Notes under the pieces: generated by a model
Told to the model about the DNA's origin: nothing
The model's database searches: none
Seen by the model: only the letters and a program-made list of their open reading frames with translations
Translations under genes and position numbers: made by a program
From: an uncultured Bacilli bacterium
Lineage (GTDB): Bacteria; Bacillota_I; Bacilli_A; RFN20; CAG-288
Reading direction: 5' to 3'
Assembly (NCBI GenBank): GCA_934725685.1
Contig: CAKVBX010000017.1
Span: 1 to 30,909 of the forward strand
DNA: 30,909 nucleotides
Part shown: positions 1 through 7,066 of the stretch, one piece after another
Layout of the letters: each line of letters opens with the position of its first letter
Numbering within the stretch: the stretch's first letter is position 1

Positions 1-69
1 CAGCATCAATATTCTACCACTTTGGGCCTTTTCGGAATCGGCAAGCAACACTATTGTTTCTCCTTTTCA

Positions 70-113
70 AATATAAAATGGACCAATCTCATTTTAGAAA
101 AAGAGATTGATCC
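70..113 (-). terminator. Rho-independent terminator of the glycosyltransferase gene
   Basis: An 11-bp inverted repeat (80-90 with 103-113, one G-U pair) with a 12-nt loop is followed, reading the minus strand, by a T-rich run opposite 71-78. It lies about 27 nt past the stop codon of the gene at 140-1726. Confidence 0.75.
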
Positions 114-139
114 ACAATAGATTCGATAGTCCTTTCGCC

Positions 140-1726
140 TTAGTTGGTAACCGGAAGATTTCTCAATAGAATCTCTCTATTCTTTTCGTTTTTTGTTTTC
201 TTTTCGATTCTGATATTGGAAAGAAGAACAGCAAATGGTGCAAGCATAGAACTCGTGACAATCAACATAACAGGGACACCGTTGCCACAGGATAAAACAC
301 AAAGAATCAAGACAGCACTCGCGAAGATAAGAGAATCCATCGTTCCTAATATCGCCTGAGTAAAGGTAAACTTCTCATCCTGCTTCGGTGTGACTAAGAA
401 AGTTGCTTTCTTTCCGAATAGTCCTAAAAAGACAGTTCTGATCATCATGGGAGCCAAAGACGCATAAGTAACAATGTTCAAAAGGAAGTAAGGAAGAATG
501 AGGAAAATATTCTGTCTGTCTTTCTTATAGACAAACAAGTCAGGAATCAAAGGAGAACATAAGAATAAAATCATCAGGCAATAGATGAAAATCGAATAAT
601 GGATGATCGGATAGCCTAAGAAACCAAGAAGGATCGTGAAGACAACAAGCATGAAGGAAAGGACAGGAACAATAGGAAGAGAATAATGAGACAAGACCAA
701 ATCCAGCTTTTCAAACCACAGCATCTTACAGTCCTTAATCTCATGATTGTACTTTCTCATGTATTCAAGATTGCCCTGTGTCCATTTGCACTGTCTCTTC
801 TTCAGACTGAGATAGTTGACAGGAAACTCTTCATAACACTCAATATCAGGAGCATATAGGATATCGAAACCGTTGTTTCTAATATCGACAGCGAAAGAAA
901 TATCCTCAGCGACGACAAGCGGGAAACCGCCTGTCTTCAAATAGCATTCTCTAGATATGGTCATACCATGTCCGATCAAAGCGTTGGAACCATAGAAGTT
1001 TTTGACAATCTGCGTAGAAGAGCCATTGCTTCCGACAGAGAGACCTAATAGACGCTGGAAGACATTATGTCCCTTCAGCGCCTTATGTCTTGCCTGAACA
1101 GCACCGCAGTTCTTATCATAGCTGAAATACTTCAGCACCTTATTGATATAGTCACGCGGAATGATCTCATCACTATCAAGAACAACAAAATAATCATAAT
1201 CGATTCTTCCCTTGAGATAATTGTTGAGGTTTCCGGCCTTGAAACCTGTCTTGTTCTTTCTTCTGACGACTTTGACACCATTTTCAATAGCGAACTGATC
1301 AATCTTGGACAGATAGCTTTTGTCATCGCTGTCATCAAGGATGACAGTATCGACGTTCTTATAGTCCTGACTCATGCACTCTTTCAATGCGGAAGCATTG
1401 AAATCGTTTCTTGTGCAATAAAGAAGAACAAACTTCGGATTGTAGTTCTTGTCGACTTCTGTGTTCTTGATGACATCATATCTCTTCATCATCTTCTTTC
1501 CATTGATGGCAAAGGAACAGGAAAAGATAAGATCTTTGATGCTACCAAACCATAAGAATCCAAGAACAAGGGTATTCAGGACTAAGAATACATAGGATGC
1601 AATTCTTGCCCCTGTGTTTTCGATATTGACCTTAGGGAAGATAAAGAACAAAGAGGAGAGAAGGAACAAAAAACAGACTCCCCAGATGATCAGAATCAGA
1701 ATATACAACGTTGGTTTCTTTTTCAT
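140..1726 (-). CDS. Membrane-bound family 2 glycosyltransferase (cellulose synthase-like)
   Basis: A 528-residue processive-type GT2 enzyme, predicted to transfer sugars from a nucleotide donor to a growing polysaccharide or glycolipid at the membrane. Visible order: two N-terminal membrane helices (about 7-30 and 43-63), a cytosolic GT-A domain with DDSDD near 131, the metal-binding DSDE at 184-187, AED at 273-275 as the likely catalytic-base motif, and QCKWTQG at 312-318 matching the Q(Q/R)xRW product-binding motif, with K at the R position. Several membrane helices follow from about 345. This is the BcsA/hyaluronan-synthase-like layout, but there is no PilZ domain and no neighbour that reveals the product, so the substrate is unknown. 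The ATG start has an AAAGAGG ribosome site 7 nt upstream. The gene stands alone between its own promoter and terminator. Confidence 0.85.
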   Translation of the reverse strand: MKKKPTLYILILIIWGVCFLFLLSSLFFIFPKVNIENTGARIASYVFLVLNTLVLGFLWFGSIKDLIFSCSFAINGKKMMKRYDVIKNTEVDKNYNPKFVLLYCTRNDFNASALKECMSQDYKNVDTVILDDSDDKSYLSKIDQFAIENGVKVVRRKNKTGFKAGNLNNYLKGRIDYDYFVVLDSDEIIPRDYINKVLKYFSYDKNCGAVQARHKALKGHNVFQRLLGLSVGSNGSSTQIVKNFYGSNALIGHGMTISRECYLKTGGFPLVVAEDISFAVDIRNNGFDILYAPDIECYEEFPVNYLSLKKRQCKWTQGNLEYMRKYNHEIKDCKMLWFEKLDLVLSHYSLPIVPVLSFMLVVFTILLGFLGYPIIHYSIFIYCLMILFLCSPLIPDLFVYKKDRQNIFLILPYFLLNIVTYASLAPMMIRTVFLGLFGKKATFLVTPKQDEKFTFTQAILGTMDSLIFASAVLILCVLSCGNGVPVMLIVTSSMLAPFAVLLSNIRIEKKTKNEKNREILLRNLPVTN

Positions 1727-1740
1727 AGTTTATGCCTCTT

Positions 1741-1769
1741 TCTATATTGGTGAATAATTTCCATAACAA
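1741..1769 (-). promoter_or_regulatory. Promoter of the glycosyltransferase gene
   Basis: Minus-strand TTGTTA (1764-1769), a 17-nt spacer, then TATAGA (1741-1746). The expected start point would leave only about 8 nt before the ATG, so the AAAGAGG ribosome site would be largely upstream of the transcript; a different -10 box is possible. Confidence 0.5.
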
Positions 1770-1987
1770 AGAAACAAAAAAACTATCAAAAAATATCAAA
1801 GGATTTTTTGCGATTTTTCAGTGTTTTGTAAAAAATATCGACTTTTTTCAACTTTTTTTGAAAATGCCGTCTATTCTTTGAAAATAAAAGCGGTTACTTT
1901 ACATAGTGCATACTTAGGCAAAAAATCCGGAAACCTAGAGATACCAGCAAATGAGGGATAGAAATACGATAGCCAATCGTTTTTGAA

Positions 1988-2219
1988 TCACGTTGAAAAT
2001 TCGGATCTTTCTTCGTTTTGCAGACCATGTCGAACACATTCTCGATTCTGCCAGTCATCAGTCAGTGGCAGTTCCTTGATAAGCATGTTGTGTGCTTTTA
2101 AACCATCATGAACAAAAACAGATTCCCTTTCGATTTTCCCTCCAGGCATCTTTCGACCCCGTTTTTGTTCCTCTTTTCTTGTTCTCATTCGCAACCTCAA
2201 GAGGGACAAAATCACTGAA
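1988..2219 (-). pseudogene. Remnant of an IS1595-type (ISXO2-like) transposase
   Basis: Two overlapping minus-strand reading frames, each too short to be a gene, together resemble the middle of IS1595-family transposases. One frame (2219 down to the stop at 2106-2108) gives KKRGTKTGSKDAWREN; the other (2215 to 1988) gives VFVHDGLKAHNMLIKELPL. In intact relatives the second motif, of the form HDxxxxHxxLxxxLxL, holds a catalytic aspartate and comes shortly after the first. Here the join needs a frameshift near 2115. The N-terminal part, the first catalytic aspartate and the C-terminal part are not recognisable, and no terminal repeats were found. It is a decayed insertion sequence, recognised from remembered family motifs rather than from a search. 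Confidence 0.5.
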
Positions 2220-2535
2220 CAACTACATGTATAAAGTGACTTGCCTTACATCGTTGTCCCACTAAAAGTATCACTCATGATTCCGTTTCCTTGAGAGCTG
2301 ATGCTCCATTCCGATAATCACACTTGCCATCTCCATCCAGCCAAAATGATTCAAACGAGAAAACACACATAGAGCCTTTTGGCTTTATGAGATAGCAGAA
2401 ATAAACAATTTCACATCAAATAATAGCCACATACTAGTTTCTTAAAGAGTTGTATGACATAACAAGGAACTGAACAAGCAAACAACTCATTGTGCATTGA
2501 AAATCAAGCGTTTACAGTTTCATTATGTTGTTTTT
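2220..2535. other. Non-coding stretch between transposase remnant and lipoprotein gene
   Basis: No open frame with a plausible start and ribosome site was found on either strand. It is AT-rich and may be the worn end of the insertion that left the transposase remnant. A small AGCC-TTTT-GGCT hairpin near 2373-2384 is the only structure noticed. The stretch 1770-1987 on the other side of the remnant is equally featureless and very T-rich. Confidence 0.5.
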
Positions 2536-2564
2536 TTGAGAAACACAGTACTAAAATATATCGA
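2536..2564 (+). promoter_or_regulatory. Promoter of the 154-residue lipoprotein gene
   Basis: TTGAGA (2536-2541), a 17-nt spacer and TATCGA (2559-2564). The predicted start point near 2571 leaves a leader of about 12 nt that still contains the AAGG ribosome site. Confidence 0.45.
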
Positions 2565-2582
2565 TTTTCAGAAGGTTAGACC

Positions 2583-3047
2583 ATGAAAAGAACTTCAAAA
2601 TTAATCGCATTGTTGATGCCGTTAGCCATGCTCGTTTCCTGTGAACAGGATTCTCAAGCTGGATTGACCTTATTCAAATCCCGTTACGACAACGGAAAGT
2701 ACTTTGAGGAACTCTGCAAAAGTGAAACCGACGAAACCAAGGTTTATATGACTACAATTGCCGTTTCCAACCATCGTCAAGATGCGGTGAAATTCATCGT
2801 TTCGGATTTCAAAATGAGCTTCGAAGGAAAAACGTATTCTCCTATCTTCTTCGTTCTCAGCCGCCAAAGCAGCTCCATTACCATCAATGGGGTCATGGAA
2901 AGCCACTATTACGTTTCCGAAAGCGCCACCGAATGCTCCATCCCTGTCGCTCAGGGTATGATGGAAAATCTTTCTTTAGCCTTTGAGACCTCCATTCAAT
3001 CCGACTTCAAGCTGGAATACAAAGACACCGAAATCGCCTCTATCTGA
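2583..3047 (+). CDS. Small predicted lipoprotein of unknown function
   Basis: A 154-residue protein with a lysine/arginine start, a hydrophobic stretch and a lipobox LVSC at 17-20, so it should be lipidated at Cys20 and held on the outer face of the membrane. The mature part is rich in beta-type segments with Ser/Thr and aromatics, and includes a SNHRQDAVKFIVSDFKM stretch resembling DUF4352-like immunoglobulin folds in character, though that is only an impression. The family is not recognised. The ATG has AGAAGG 7 nt upstream. It has its own promoter and a strong terminator directly after the stop, so it is monocistronic and convergent with the aminopeptidase gene. Confidence 0.8.
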   Translation: MKRTSKLIALLMPLAMLVSCEQDSQAGLTLFKSRYDNGKYFEELCKSETDETKVYMTTIAVSNHRQDAVKFIVSDFKMSFEGKTYSPIFFVLSRQSSSITINGVMESHYYVSESATECSIPVAQGMMENLSLAFETSIQSDFKLEYKDTEIASI

Positions 3048-3055
3048 TTGAAAGA

Positions 3056-3085
3056 AAAGCCGAGCGATTACAAGCCCGGCTTTTT
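3056..3085 (+). terminator. Terminator of the lipoprotein gene
   Basis: AAGCCGAGC pairs with GCCCGGCTT (one A-C mismatch) around loop GATTACAA, followed by TTTTT at 3081-3085. Confidence 0.8.
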
Positions 3086-3114
3086 ACGTTTCAATAGAAT
3101 ATCATTCCATACTA

Positions 3115-3151
3115 TAGTGAACCCCAAATACCTGAACGGAGTGGTTCACTA
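3115..3151. repeat. Inverted repeat with 9-bp arms
   Basis: TAGTGAACC at 3115-3123 is repeated in inverse orientation as GGTTCACTA at 3143-3151, with 19 nt between. It has no T-run on either side, so it is not a standard terminator, though its place just past the aminopeptidase stop codon may mean it acts at that mRNA end. The AGTGAACCCC start is also reminiscent of insertion-sequence ends. Its role is unknown. Confidence 0.5.
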
Positions 3152-3169
3152 AGCTTCGAATTATCAAAA

Positions 3170-4534
3170 TCAAGCTTTCAGGAAGGCGAGATAAGCAAGA
3201 TAAGCTTCGTAGACATCCGCTTTGGAAACGAGTTCCATCGGAGAATGCATGGATAAAACAGGAATACCGGCATCCAAGACATACATGTTGTAATTTCCTA
3301 AGATATAAGCAATGGTTCCTCCCCCGCCCTGATCAACCCTACCGATTTCGGAAGTCTGATAATGGATGTTATTCTCATCCATCGCTCTGCGGATGAAAGC
3401 GAGGTATTCCGGCATTGCATCATTGCAGCCGGACTTTCCGCGTGCGCCAGTATATTTGTTGAAAACAATACCTTTGCCGAAGTAGCAGGAATTGTTCGGC
3501 TCGTTGGCACTCGGATAAAGCGGATCGACTGCGCAAGAGACATCCGAAGATAACATCTTCGAATTGGTAAGTGCATGGCGTACAGCGATATCACAATTCT
3601 TTCCTTCACGATAAAGCAGTTCAGCTACCATATTCTCAAACCATCTGGACTGAGCACCCGTCGCACCGATGGAGCCGACTTCTTCTTTATCGACCAAGGC
3701 GACCACAGTGGTATATTCCTGTTCTCCCACATCGAGAACAGCGCGGAGGGAAGTATAAGCGCAGACCTTATCATCATGGCCGTAACCGGCAATCATGCTG
3801 CGATCCAAGCCGAAATCTCTAGCCGATCCTGCCGGAACGGCATGCAGTTCCGAAGAGAGAAAATCCTCCTCTTCCATTCCATATTTCTCTTTAAGCAAGG
3901 AAAGGATATAATTCTTGACACTGTTCTTTCCTTCTTTTCCTTCCGGGATGCTGCCGACATTGATATCGAGGTTTTCACCATCGATGACATCGGCCGCCTT
4001 CTTCTGAAGCTGAGTGGCAGATAGATGGATGAGAAGATCGGTGATTCCAAGAACCGGATCCTCAGGATCCTCACCGATGCTGACATCGAATGAGGTCCCA
4101 TCCTTCTTATAGACAACACCGTGGAGAGCGAGCGGAATCGTCACATACTGATACTTCTTGATACCGCCATAGTAATGCGTTTCAAAAAGGGCAAAGCCGC
4201 CTTTCTCATAGAGAGGATTCTGCTTGATGTCGAGTCTCGGAGAATCGATATGGGCTCCTAAGATTCTCATGCCTTCCTCAATCGACTTTTTGCCGATGAC
4301 ACAGGCTAAGAAGTTCTTATCCTTATTAATGGCGTAGACTTTGTCACCGGGATGGATTTCCTTCAGTTCTTCCAAGTTCCTAAAGCCGGCGGCTTCGGCG
4401 AGTTCCTTCGCTTTCTTCGTCGCCATTCTTTCGGTCTTGGCGAGAGTCAGAAAGTCGATGTATTCTCTTCCGAAATCAAAAATTGCCTTTCTTTTTTCTT
4501 CGGTGGCATCGCACCAGACATTCTTTGCGTACAT
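3170..4534 (-). CDS. M18 family aminopeptidase
   Basis: A 454-residue cytosolic metallopeptidase that removes N-terminal residues, often acidic, from peptides. The di-zinc ligands of the M18 family are visible: His in GAHIDSPRLD (about residue 95), Asp in GYGHDDK, the Glu pair in DKEEVGS (catalytic Glu plus ligand), Asp in SSDVSCAVDP and His in SMHSPMEL near the C-terminus. Length fits the family (430-480). A longer frame begins at a TTG at 4540, but the AGGAGG site at 4542-4547 sits only about 2 nt from that codon and 8 nt from the ATG at 4534, so the ATG is chosen. It is transcribed alone, downstream of the sigma/anti-sigma terminator, and convergent with the lipoprotein gene. Confidence 0.93.
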   Translation of the reverse strand: MYAKNVWCDATEEKRKAIFDFGREYIDFLTLAKTERMATKKAKELAEAAGFRNLEELKEIHPGDKVYAINKDKNFLACVIGKKSIEEGMRILGAHIDSPRLDIKQNPLYEKGGFALFETHYYGGIKKYQYVTIPLALHGVVYKKDGTSFDVSIGEDPEDPVLGITDLLIHLSATQLQKKAADVIDGENLDINVGSIPEGKEGKNSVKNYILSLLKEKYGMEEEDFLSSELHAVPAGSARDFGLDRSMIAGYGHDDKVCAYTSLRAVLDVGEQEYTTVVALVDKEEVGSIGATGAQSRWFENMVAELLYREGKNCDIAVRHALTNSKMLSSDVSCAVDPLYPSANEPNNSCYFGKGIVFNKYTGARGKSGCNDAMPEYLAFIRRAMDENNIHYQTSEIGRVDQGGGGTIAYILGNYNMYVLDAGIPVLSMHSPMELVSKADVYEAYLAYLAFLKA

Positions 4535-4601
4535 ATTCAATACCTCCTATTTCGTTCAAAGATACTATGAAGTATACGCTTTTTCCGAGGAGACTACAAA
4601 C

Positions 4602-4622
4602 AGAAAAGGGCCCGAAGGCCCT
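4602..4622 (-). terminator. Terminator of the sigma/anti-sigma operon
   Basis: AGGGCC-TTCG-GGCCCT hairpin on the minus strand (4607-4622) followed by TTTTC, 5 nt past the stop codon at 4628. Confidence 0.85.
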
Positions 4623-4627
4623 AGGTT

Positions 4628-5200
4628 TCATAATTCGACCGTGCCGGAATAGCTCTGATATTCGTAAAACAGGATATGTTTCTGGCCGGAAGAGAGCTGA
4701 ACAGAGAAGGCATGTTCTTCCTTTTCGATGTGCTGCAATGTCTCCTCTCCTTCCTTCAGAATCAGTTCCTCCAAATCCATATTGCTCTTAACGTCCGTAA
4801 AACGAACCATATTATTCTCGATGGAATAGGAATAGGAAACGGAATAGAGATTCCCTTCTCCGAACGAGAAGCTTCCCACGCTTGATCCGAGTCCATTATT
4901 GGGCGGAATCATTCCGAACTCACCGGTCACACTCCCTTTTCCGTCTTTTTCTTCTGAAACGCTCGGTTTTGCTCCTGCCGCTTTAATCAATGGTGAAAAA
5001 GCAAAATGAGAAGATACTGTCAGAGCGCAGACAGCCACACAGGTGGCACCCACTAAAGCATAGCGATAACGGACTGAGAAAGGACGGACCGGTTTCTTCT
5101 CCGCAAACGAAAGGCGCGACTTCACTTCCGCTTTTTTGCCGGAGAACTTCATCTCCTTCTCATAAGCCTGAAAAAGGCTTTCCTTCAGTTTCTTATTCAT
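4628..5200 (-). CDS. Single-pass membrane protein, probable anti-sigma factor
   Basis: A 190-residue protein with a charged N-terminal segment of about 45 residues, one membrane helix (about 46-68) and an extracytoplasmic domain of about 120 residues rich in Ser, Gly and Glu. Its start overlaps the end of the ECF sigma gene by 4 bp (ATGA), the usual sign of translational coupling and the classic position of a cognate anti-sigma factor. No zinc-binding HxxxCxxC motif is present, so it is not the standard ZAS type; the assignment rests on context and topology. The N-terminus (KKLKxxLFxxYEKEMxF) is shared with the protein at 6068-6646, showing that they are paralogs. That shared cytosolic segment is the natural candidate for sigma binding. 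Inference, not motif-proven. Confidence 0.7.
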   Translation of the reverse strand: MNKKLKESLFQAYEKEMKFSGKKAEVKSRLSFAEKKPVRPFSVRYRYALVGATCVAVCALTVSSHFAFSPLIKAAGAKPSVSEEKDGKGSVTGEFGMIPPNNGLGSSVGSFSFGEGNLYSVSYSYSIENNMVRFTDVKSNMDLEELILKEGEETLQHIEKEEHAFSVQLSSGQKHILFYEYQSYSGTVEL

Positions 5201-5709
5201 AATTTGATAGCCCCTTTCAGTTTTTTTACTGCTCTGTGATACCGATTGGTGAGTGCGGCAACACTCTCTCCGGTTATATCAGAGATTTCTTTGTAGGAAA
5301 GCTCATGATAGAGTCGGAGCATCACCAGATTGTAATCTTTTTCTCCCAGTATATCCTTCACCTTCTGGAGAAGATCGCCCGAATTCTCCGTCTGCGGTGC
5401 AACCGAGAATTTTTCCGTATCGTATTCGGGGAAAGGGACATTCCGATTCCTCTTTTTGCTTTCATTGAGAGCGAGATTCTTGGCGATGGTGCATAACCAT
5501 GCACTGAAGGAGACATCGTACTGATAGGAACCGATGTTTTGGTACATACGAAAAAAGGTTTCCTGAACGATATCTTCGGCAAGCATCTCACTGGGAAGAA
5601 TCTGATAGGCGACATGTTTGACCAAGCGAAAATACTTCTGATAGATTTCATCAAAAGCTTCTTCGTCATGCTCTTTCAGTTTCTGAATCAATACCTTCTC
5701 TGTTTTCAT
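5197..5709 (-). CDS. ECF-family RNA polymerase sigma factor
   Basis: A 170-residue sigma-70-like factor with only regions 2 and 4, typical of the extracytoplasmic function group. Region 2 (about 22-90) includes YFRLVKHVAYQIL, AEDIVQETFFRMYQN and the WLCTIAKNLALNESKKRNR stretch for -10 recognition; region 4 (about 112-165) includes KDYNLVMLRLYHELSYKEISDITGES, the helix-turn-helix for -35 recognition. It should redirect RNA polymerase in response to a signal at the envelope, held off by the membrane protein encoded directly downstream. The ATG is preceded by GAGAGGA. An extended -10 box upstream gives a leader of about 18 nt. No clear ECF-type autoregulated promoter could be picked out. Confidence 0.92.
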   Translation of the reverse strand: MKTEKVLIQKLKEHDEEAFDEIYQKYFRLVKHVAYQILPSEMLAEDIVQETFFRMYQNIGSYQYDVSFSAWLCTIAKNLALNESKKRNRNVPFPEYDTEKFSVAPQTENSGDLLQKVKDILGEKDYNLVMLRLYHELSYKEISDITGESVAALTNRYHRAVKKLKGAIKL

Positions 5710-5733
5710 GGAAGCCTAGTCCTCTCAGGGCTT

Positions 5734-5742
5734 ATTCTATCA
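5734..5742 (-). promoter_or_regulatory. Extended -10 promoter of the ECF sigma gene
   Basis: Minus-strand TGATAGAAT, that is TGN plus a -10 hexamer TAGAAT, with no good -35 box 17 nt upstream. The expected start point lies about 18 nt before the ATG. Confidence 0.4.
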
Positions 5743-6067
5743 TGATTGTGGAGAATAAGTATTAGAAAATAACAAGAAGTAGAATCCTTCTATCGAATTG
5801 CTGAGTTCATCCTTATGACAAAGAAAATTACTTTACGTTTCTTTAAATGAGATACCGGTAAATTAGTTTCCCTCTTTTTGATGTGTGGTTATAAAAAGAG
5901 GGGAAGAATAGCACAATTGCCTTCCACATTTCTTCACAAAAGAGCCGCTTCATCAGAGGCGGAACTTTAATTTTAGAACGATATATCTTGCTGCACTTTT
6001 TTCTCAATAATTCTTTAAGGAGCTTACTCCCACTCTGTTTTTACGATTTGAAAAAAGAATCGAATTC
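5743..6067. other. Intergenic region between the two anti-sigma-like loci
   Basis: No open frame with a ribosome site is visible. The only structure is the CCGC/GCGG hairpin near 5945-5962, listed separately as a possible terminator of the gene at 6068. The stretch 5743-5940 is AT-rich and shows nothing clear. Confidence 0.5.
5933..5962 (-). terminator. Possible terminator of the anti-sigma paralog gene
   Basis: CCGCCTC-TGAT-GAAGCGG on the minus strand forms a 7-bp stem (5945-5962, one G-U pair), followed by CTCTTTTGTG. It lies about 105 nt past the stop codon at 6068, and the T-run is short. Confidence 0.4.
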
Positions 6068-6646
6068 TCAGATGATGAACCGATTGGTTGCCACCTTATC
6101 GTCTTCAGTATATTCCCAGGAAATCTGATGTCCCTCTTTTTTCTCGAGCTGATATCCTTTGAGGCTGTCCTCGTAATTCATGCTTTTCCCATCGTCCTTC
6201 ACAGCCAGGTTCTCTGCACGGATTCCGGAAGAAGAGGCAATCGACAAGACCGTGGTCTCTTCGAAAAACGTGAAGGCGAGCGTGATTCCTTCGAATGGAT
6301 GGAATGTGATGGATCCGTTCTGCATTTTAAGCGGAGCTCCGGGGTTGATTCCATCATTTGCATCATCAAAAGGAAGGGAGGCTTCGCTCTTCTCACTTGT
6401 CAATGCAGTTTCCGGAGAAGAAGCTTTGTCATTTTCCCCGAAGAACTGGTGAAATGCAAAATGGCCGGAGACAACGAGAACGGAACAGACCGCCAGTGTC
6501 GCCAGAACCGAAACGGCGTGTTTTCGATAATCCGTTTTATTCTTCACGGTAAAAGAAAGACCTTCTTTCGCTTTCATGCATTCTTCATGGAAATTCATCT
6601 CTTTTTCGTAGGAAGTGAACAGAGCTTGCTTCAGTTTCTTTTTCAT
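6068..6646 (-). CDS. Single-pass membrane protein, paralog of the adjacent anti-sigma-like protein
   Basis: A 192-residue protein with the same layout as the one at 4628-5200: charged N-terminus, one membrane helix (about 44-66), then an extracytoplasmic domain. The two share KKLKxxLFxxYEKEMxF at the N-terminus, an LSF motif near residue 30, and HFAF at the end of the membrane helix, while the outer domains have diverged (SITFHPFEGITLAFTFFEE here against SFSFGEGNLYSVSYSYS there). It has no sigma gene of its own next to it. Likely a duplicate that senses a different cue and acts on the same sigma factor, or one that now acts on another; this is inference. The ATG is preceded by GAAAGAGAAAGACC. 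Confidence 0.75.
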   Translation of the reverse strand: MKKKLKQALFTSYEKEMNFHEECMKAKEGLSFTVKNKTDYRKHAVSVLATLAVCSVLVVSGHFAFHQFFGENDKASSPETALTSEKSEASLPFDDANDGINPGAPLKMQNGSITFHPFEGITLAFTFFEETTVLSIASSSGIRAENLAVKDDGKSMNYEDSLKGYQLEKKEGHQISWEYTEDDKVATNRFII

Positions 6647-6749
6647 GGTCTTTCTCTTTCTGATAGATATAACCAGAAAAAAAGGAAAATATATCAGAAA
6701 AAGTCAATTTTCCTTTTGTGAATTTGGGAACGCTTTCAGAATTATTTGC

Positions 6750-6778
6750 TTGTTTTTCCTTTTTCCATTCGGTATATT
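6750..6778 (+). promoter_or_regulatory. Promoter of the 42-residue small protein gene
   Basis: TTGTTT (6750-6755), a 17-nt spacer and TATATT (6773-6778). The predicted start near 6785 gives a leader of about 100 nt containing a purine-rich GAGACGGGATGAGACGAGACG tract, longer than other leaders in this window. Confidence 0.55.
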
Positions 6779-6885
6779 ACCTATCCATTCGATTTGAGAC
6801 GGGATGAGACGAGACGAAAGCTGACCCACTTTTCTACGCTTCCACACGACTTACGAATGGCACATCTACACGGAGGTACTACAAG

Positions 6886-7014
6886 ATGAACAAGATTAGA
6901 TTTTACGAGAAGAAAAAAGAAGAAGGCAAAGAAAAAAACGACAAGAAGGCAAAGAGAGAAAGCTTCTATGAGTCTCTTGTCAACGGATACTTCTTCAGTA
7001 CAAATCTCAACTGA
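6886..7014 (+). CDS. 42-residue highly charged small protein
   Basis: A short frame starting ATG at 6886 with a near-ideal GGAGGT site 8 nt upstream (6872-6877) and ending TGA at 7012-7014. It encodes a basic/acidic N-terminal run (MNKIRFYEKKKEEGKEKND...) of about 25 residues, then an aromatic C-terminus ESFYESLVNGYFFSTNLN. It has its own promoter and a strong terminator 6 nt past the stop, so it forms a complete monocistronic unit of about 260 nt. There is no signal peptide or membrane helix. The family is not recognised; a ribosome- or RNA-associated role would fit the charge, but nothing shows it. Alternatively the transcript could act as a regulatory RNA with the frame as a passenger, though the ribosome site argues against that. 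Confidence 0.65.
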   Translation: MNKIRFYEKKKEEGKEKNDKKAKRESFYESLVNGYFFSTNLN

Positions 7015-7019
7015 CCACG

Positions 7020-7043
7020 ACAACCGCTTCGGCGGTTGTTTTT
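7020..7043 (+). terminator. Terminator of the small protein gene
   Basis: ACAACCGC-TTCG-GCGGTTGT (7020-7039), an 8-bp stem with a UUCG tetraloop, followed by TTTT. It ends only 23 nt before the ATG of rqcH. Confidence 0.9.
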
Positions 7044-7049
7044 CTTTTG

Positions 7050-7058
7050 TGTTATCAT
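7050..7058 (+). promoter_or_regulatory. Extended -10 promoter of rqcH, leaderless
   Basis: TGT plus TATCAT (7053-7058) with no -35 box at the right distance, where the upstream terminator stem lies. The expected start point near 7065 is about 2 nt before the ATG at 7067, and there is no ribosome site. Confidence 0.55.
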
Positions 7059-7066
7059 ATTGTCCT

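Noticed and set aside
6968..7066. N-terminal extension of rqcH by 33 residues
   Set aside because: It would be translated through the terminator of the small protein gene, and it has no counterpart in the NFACT family.
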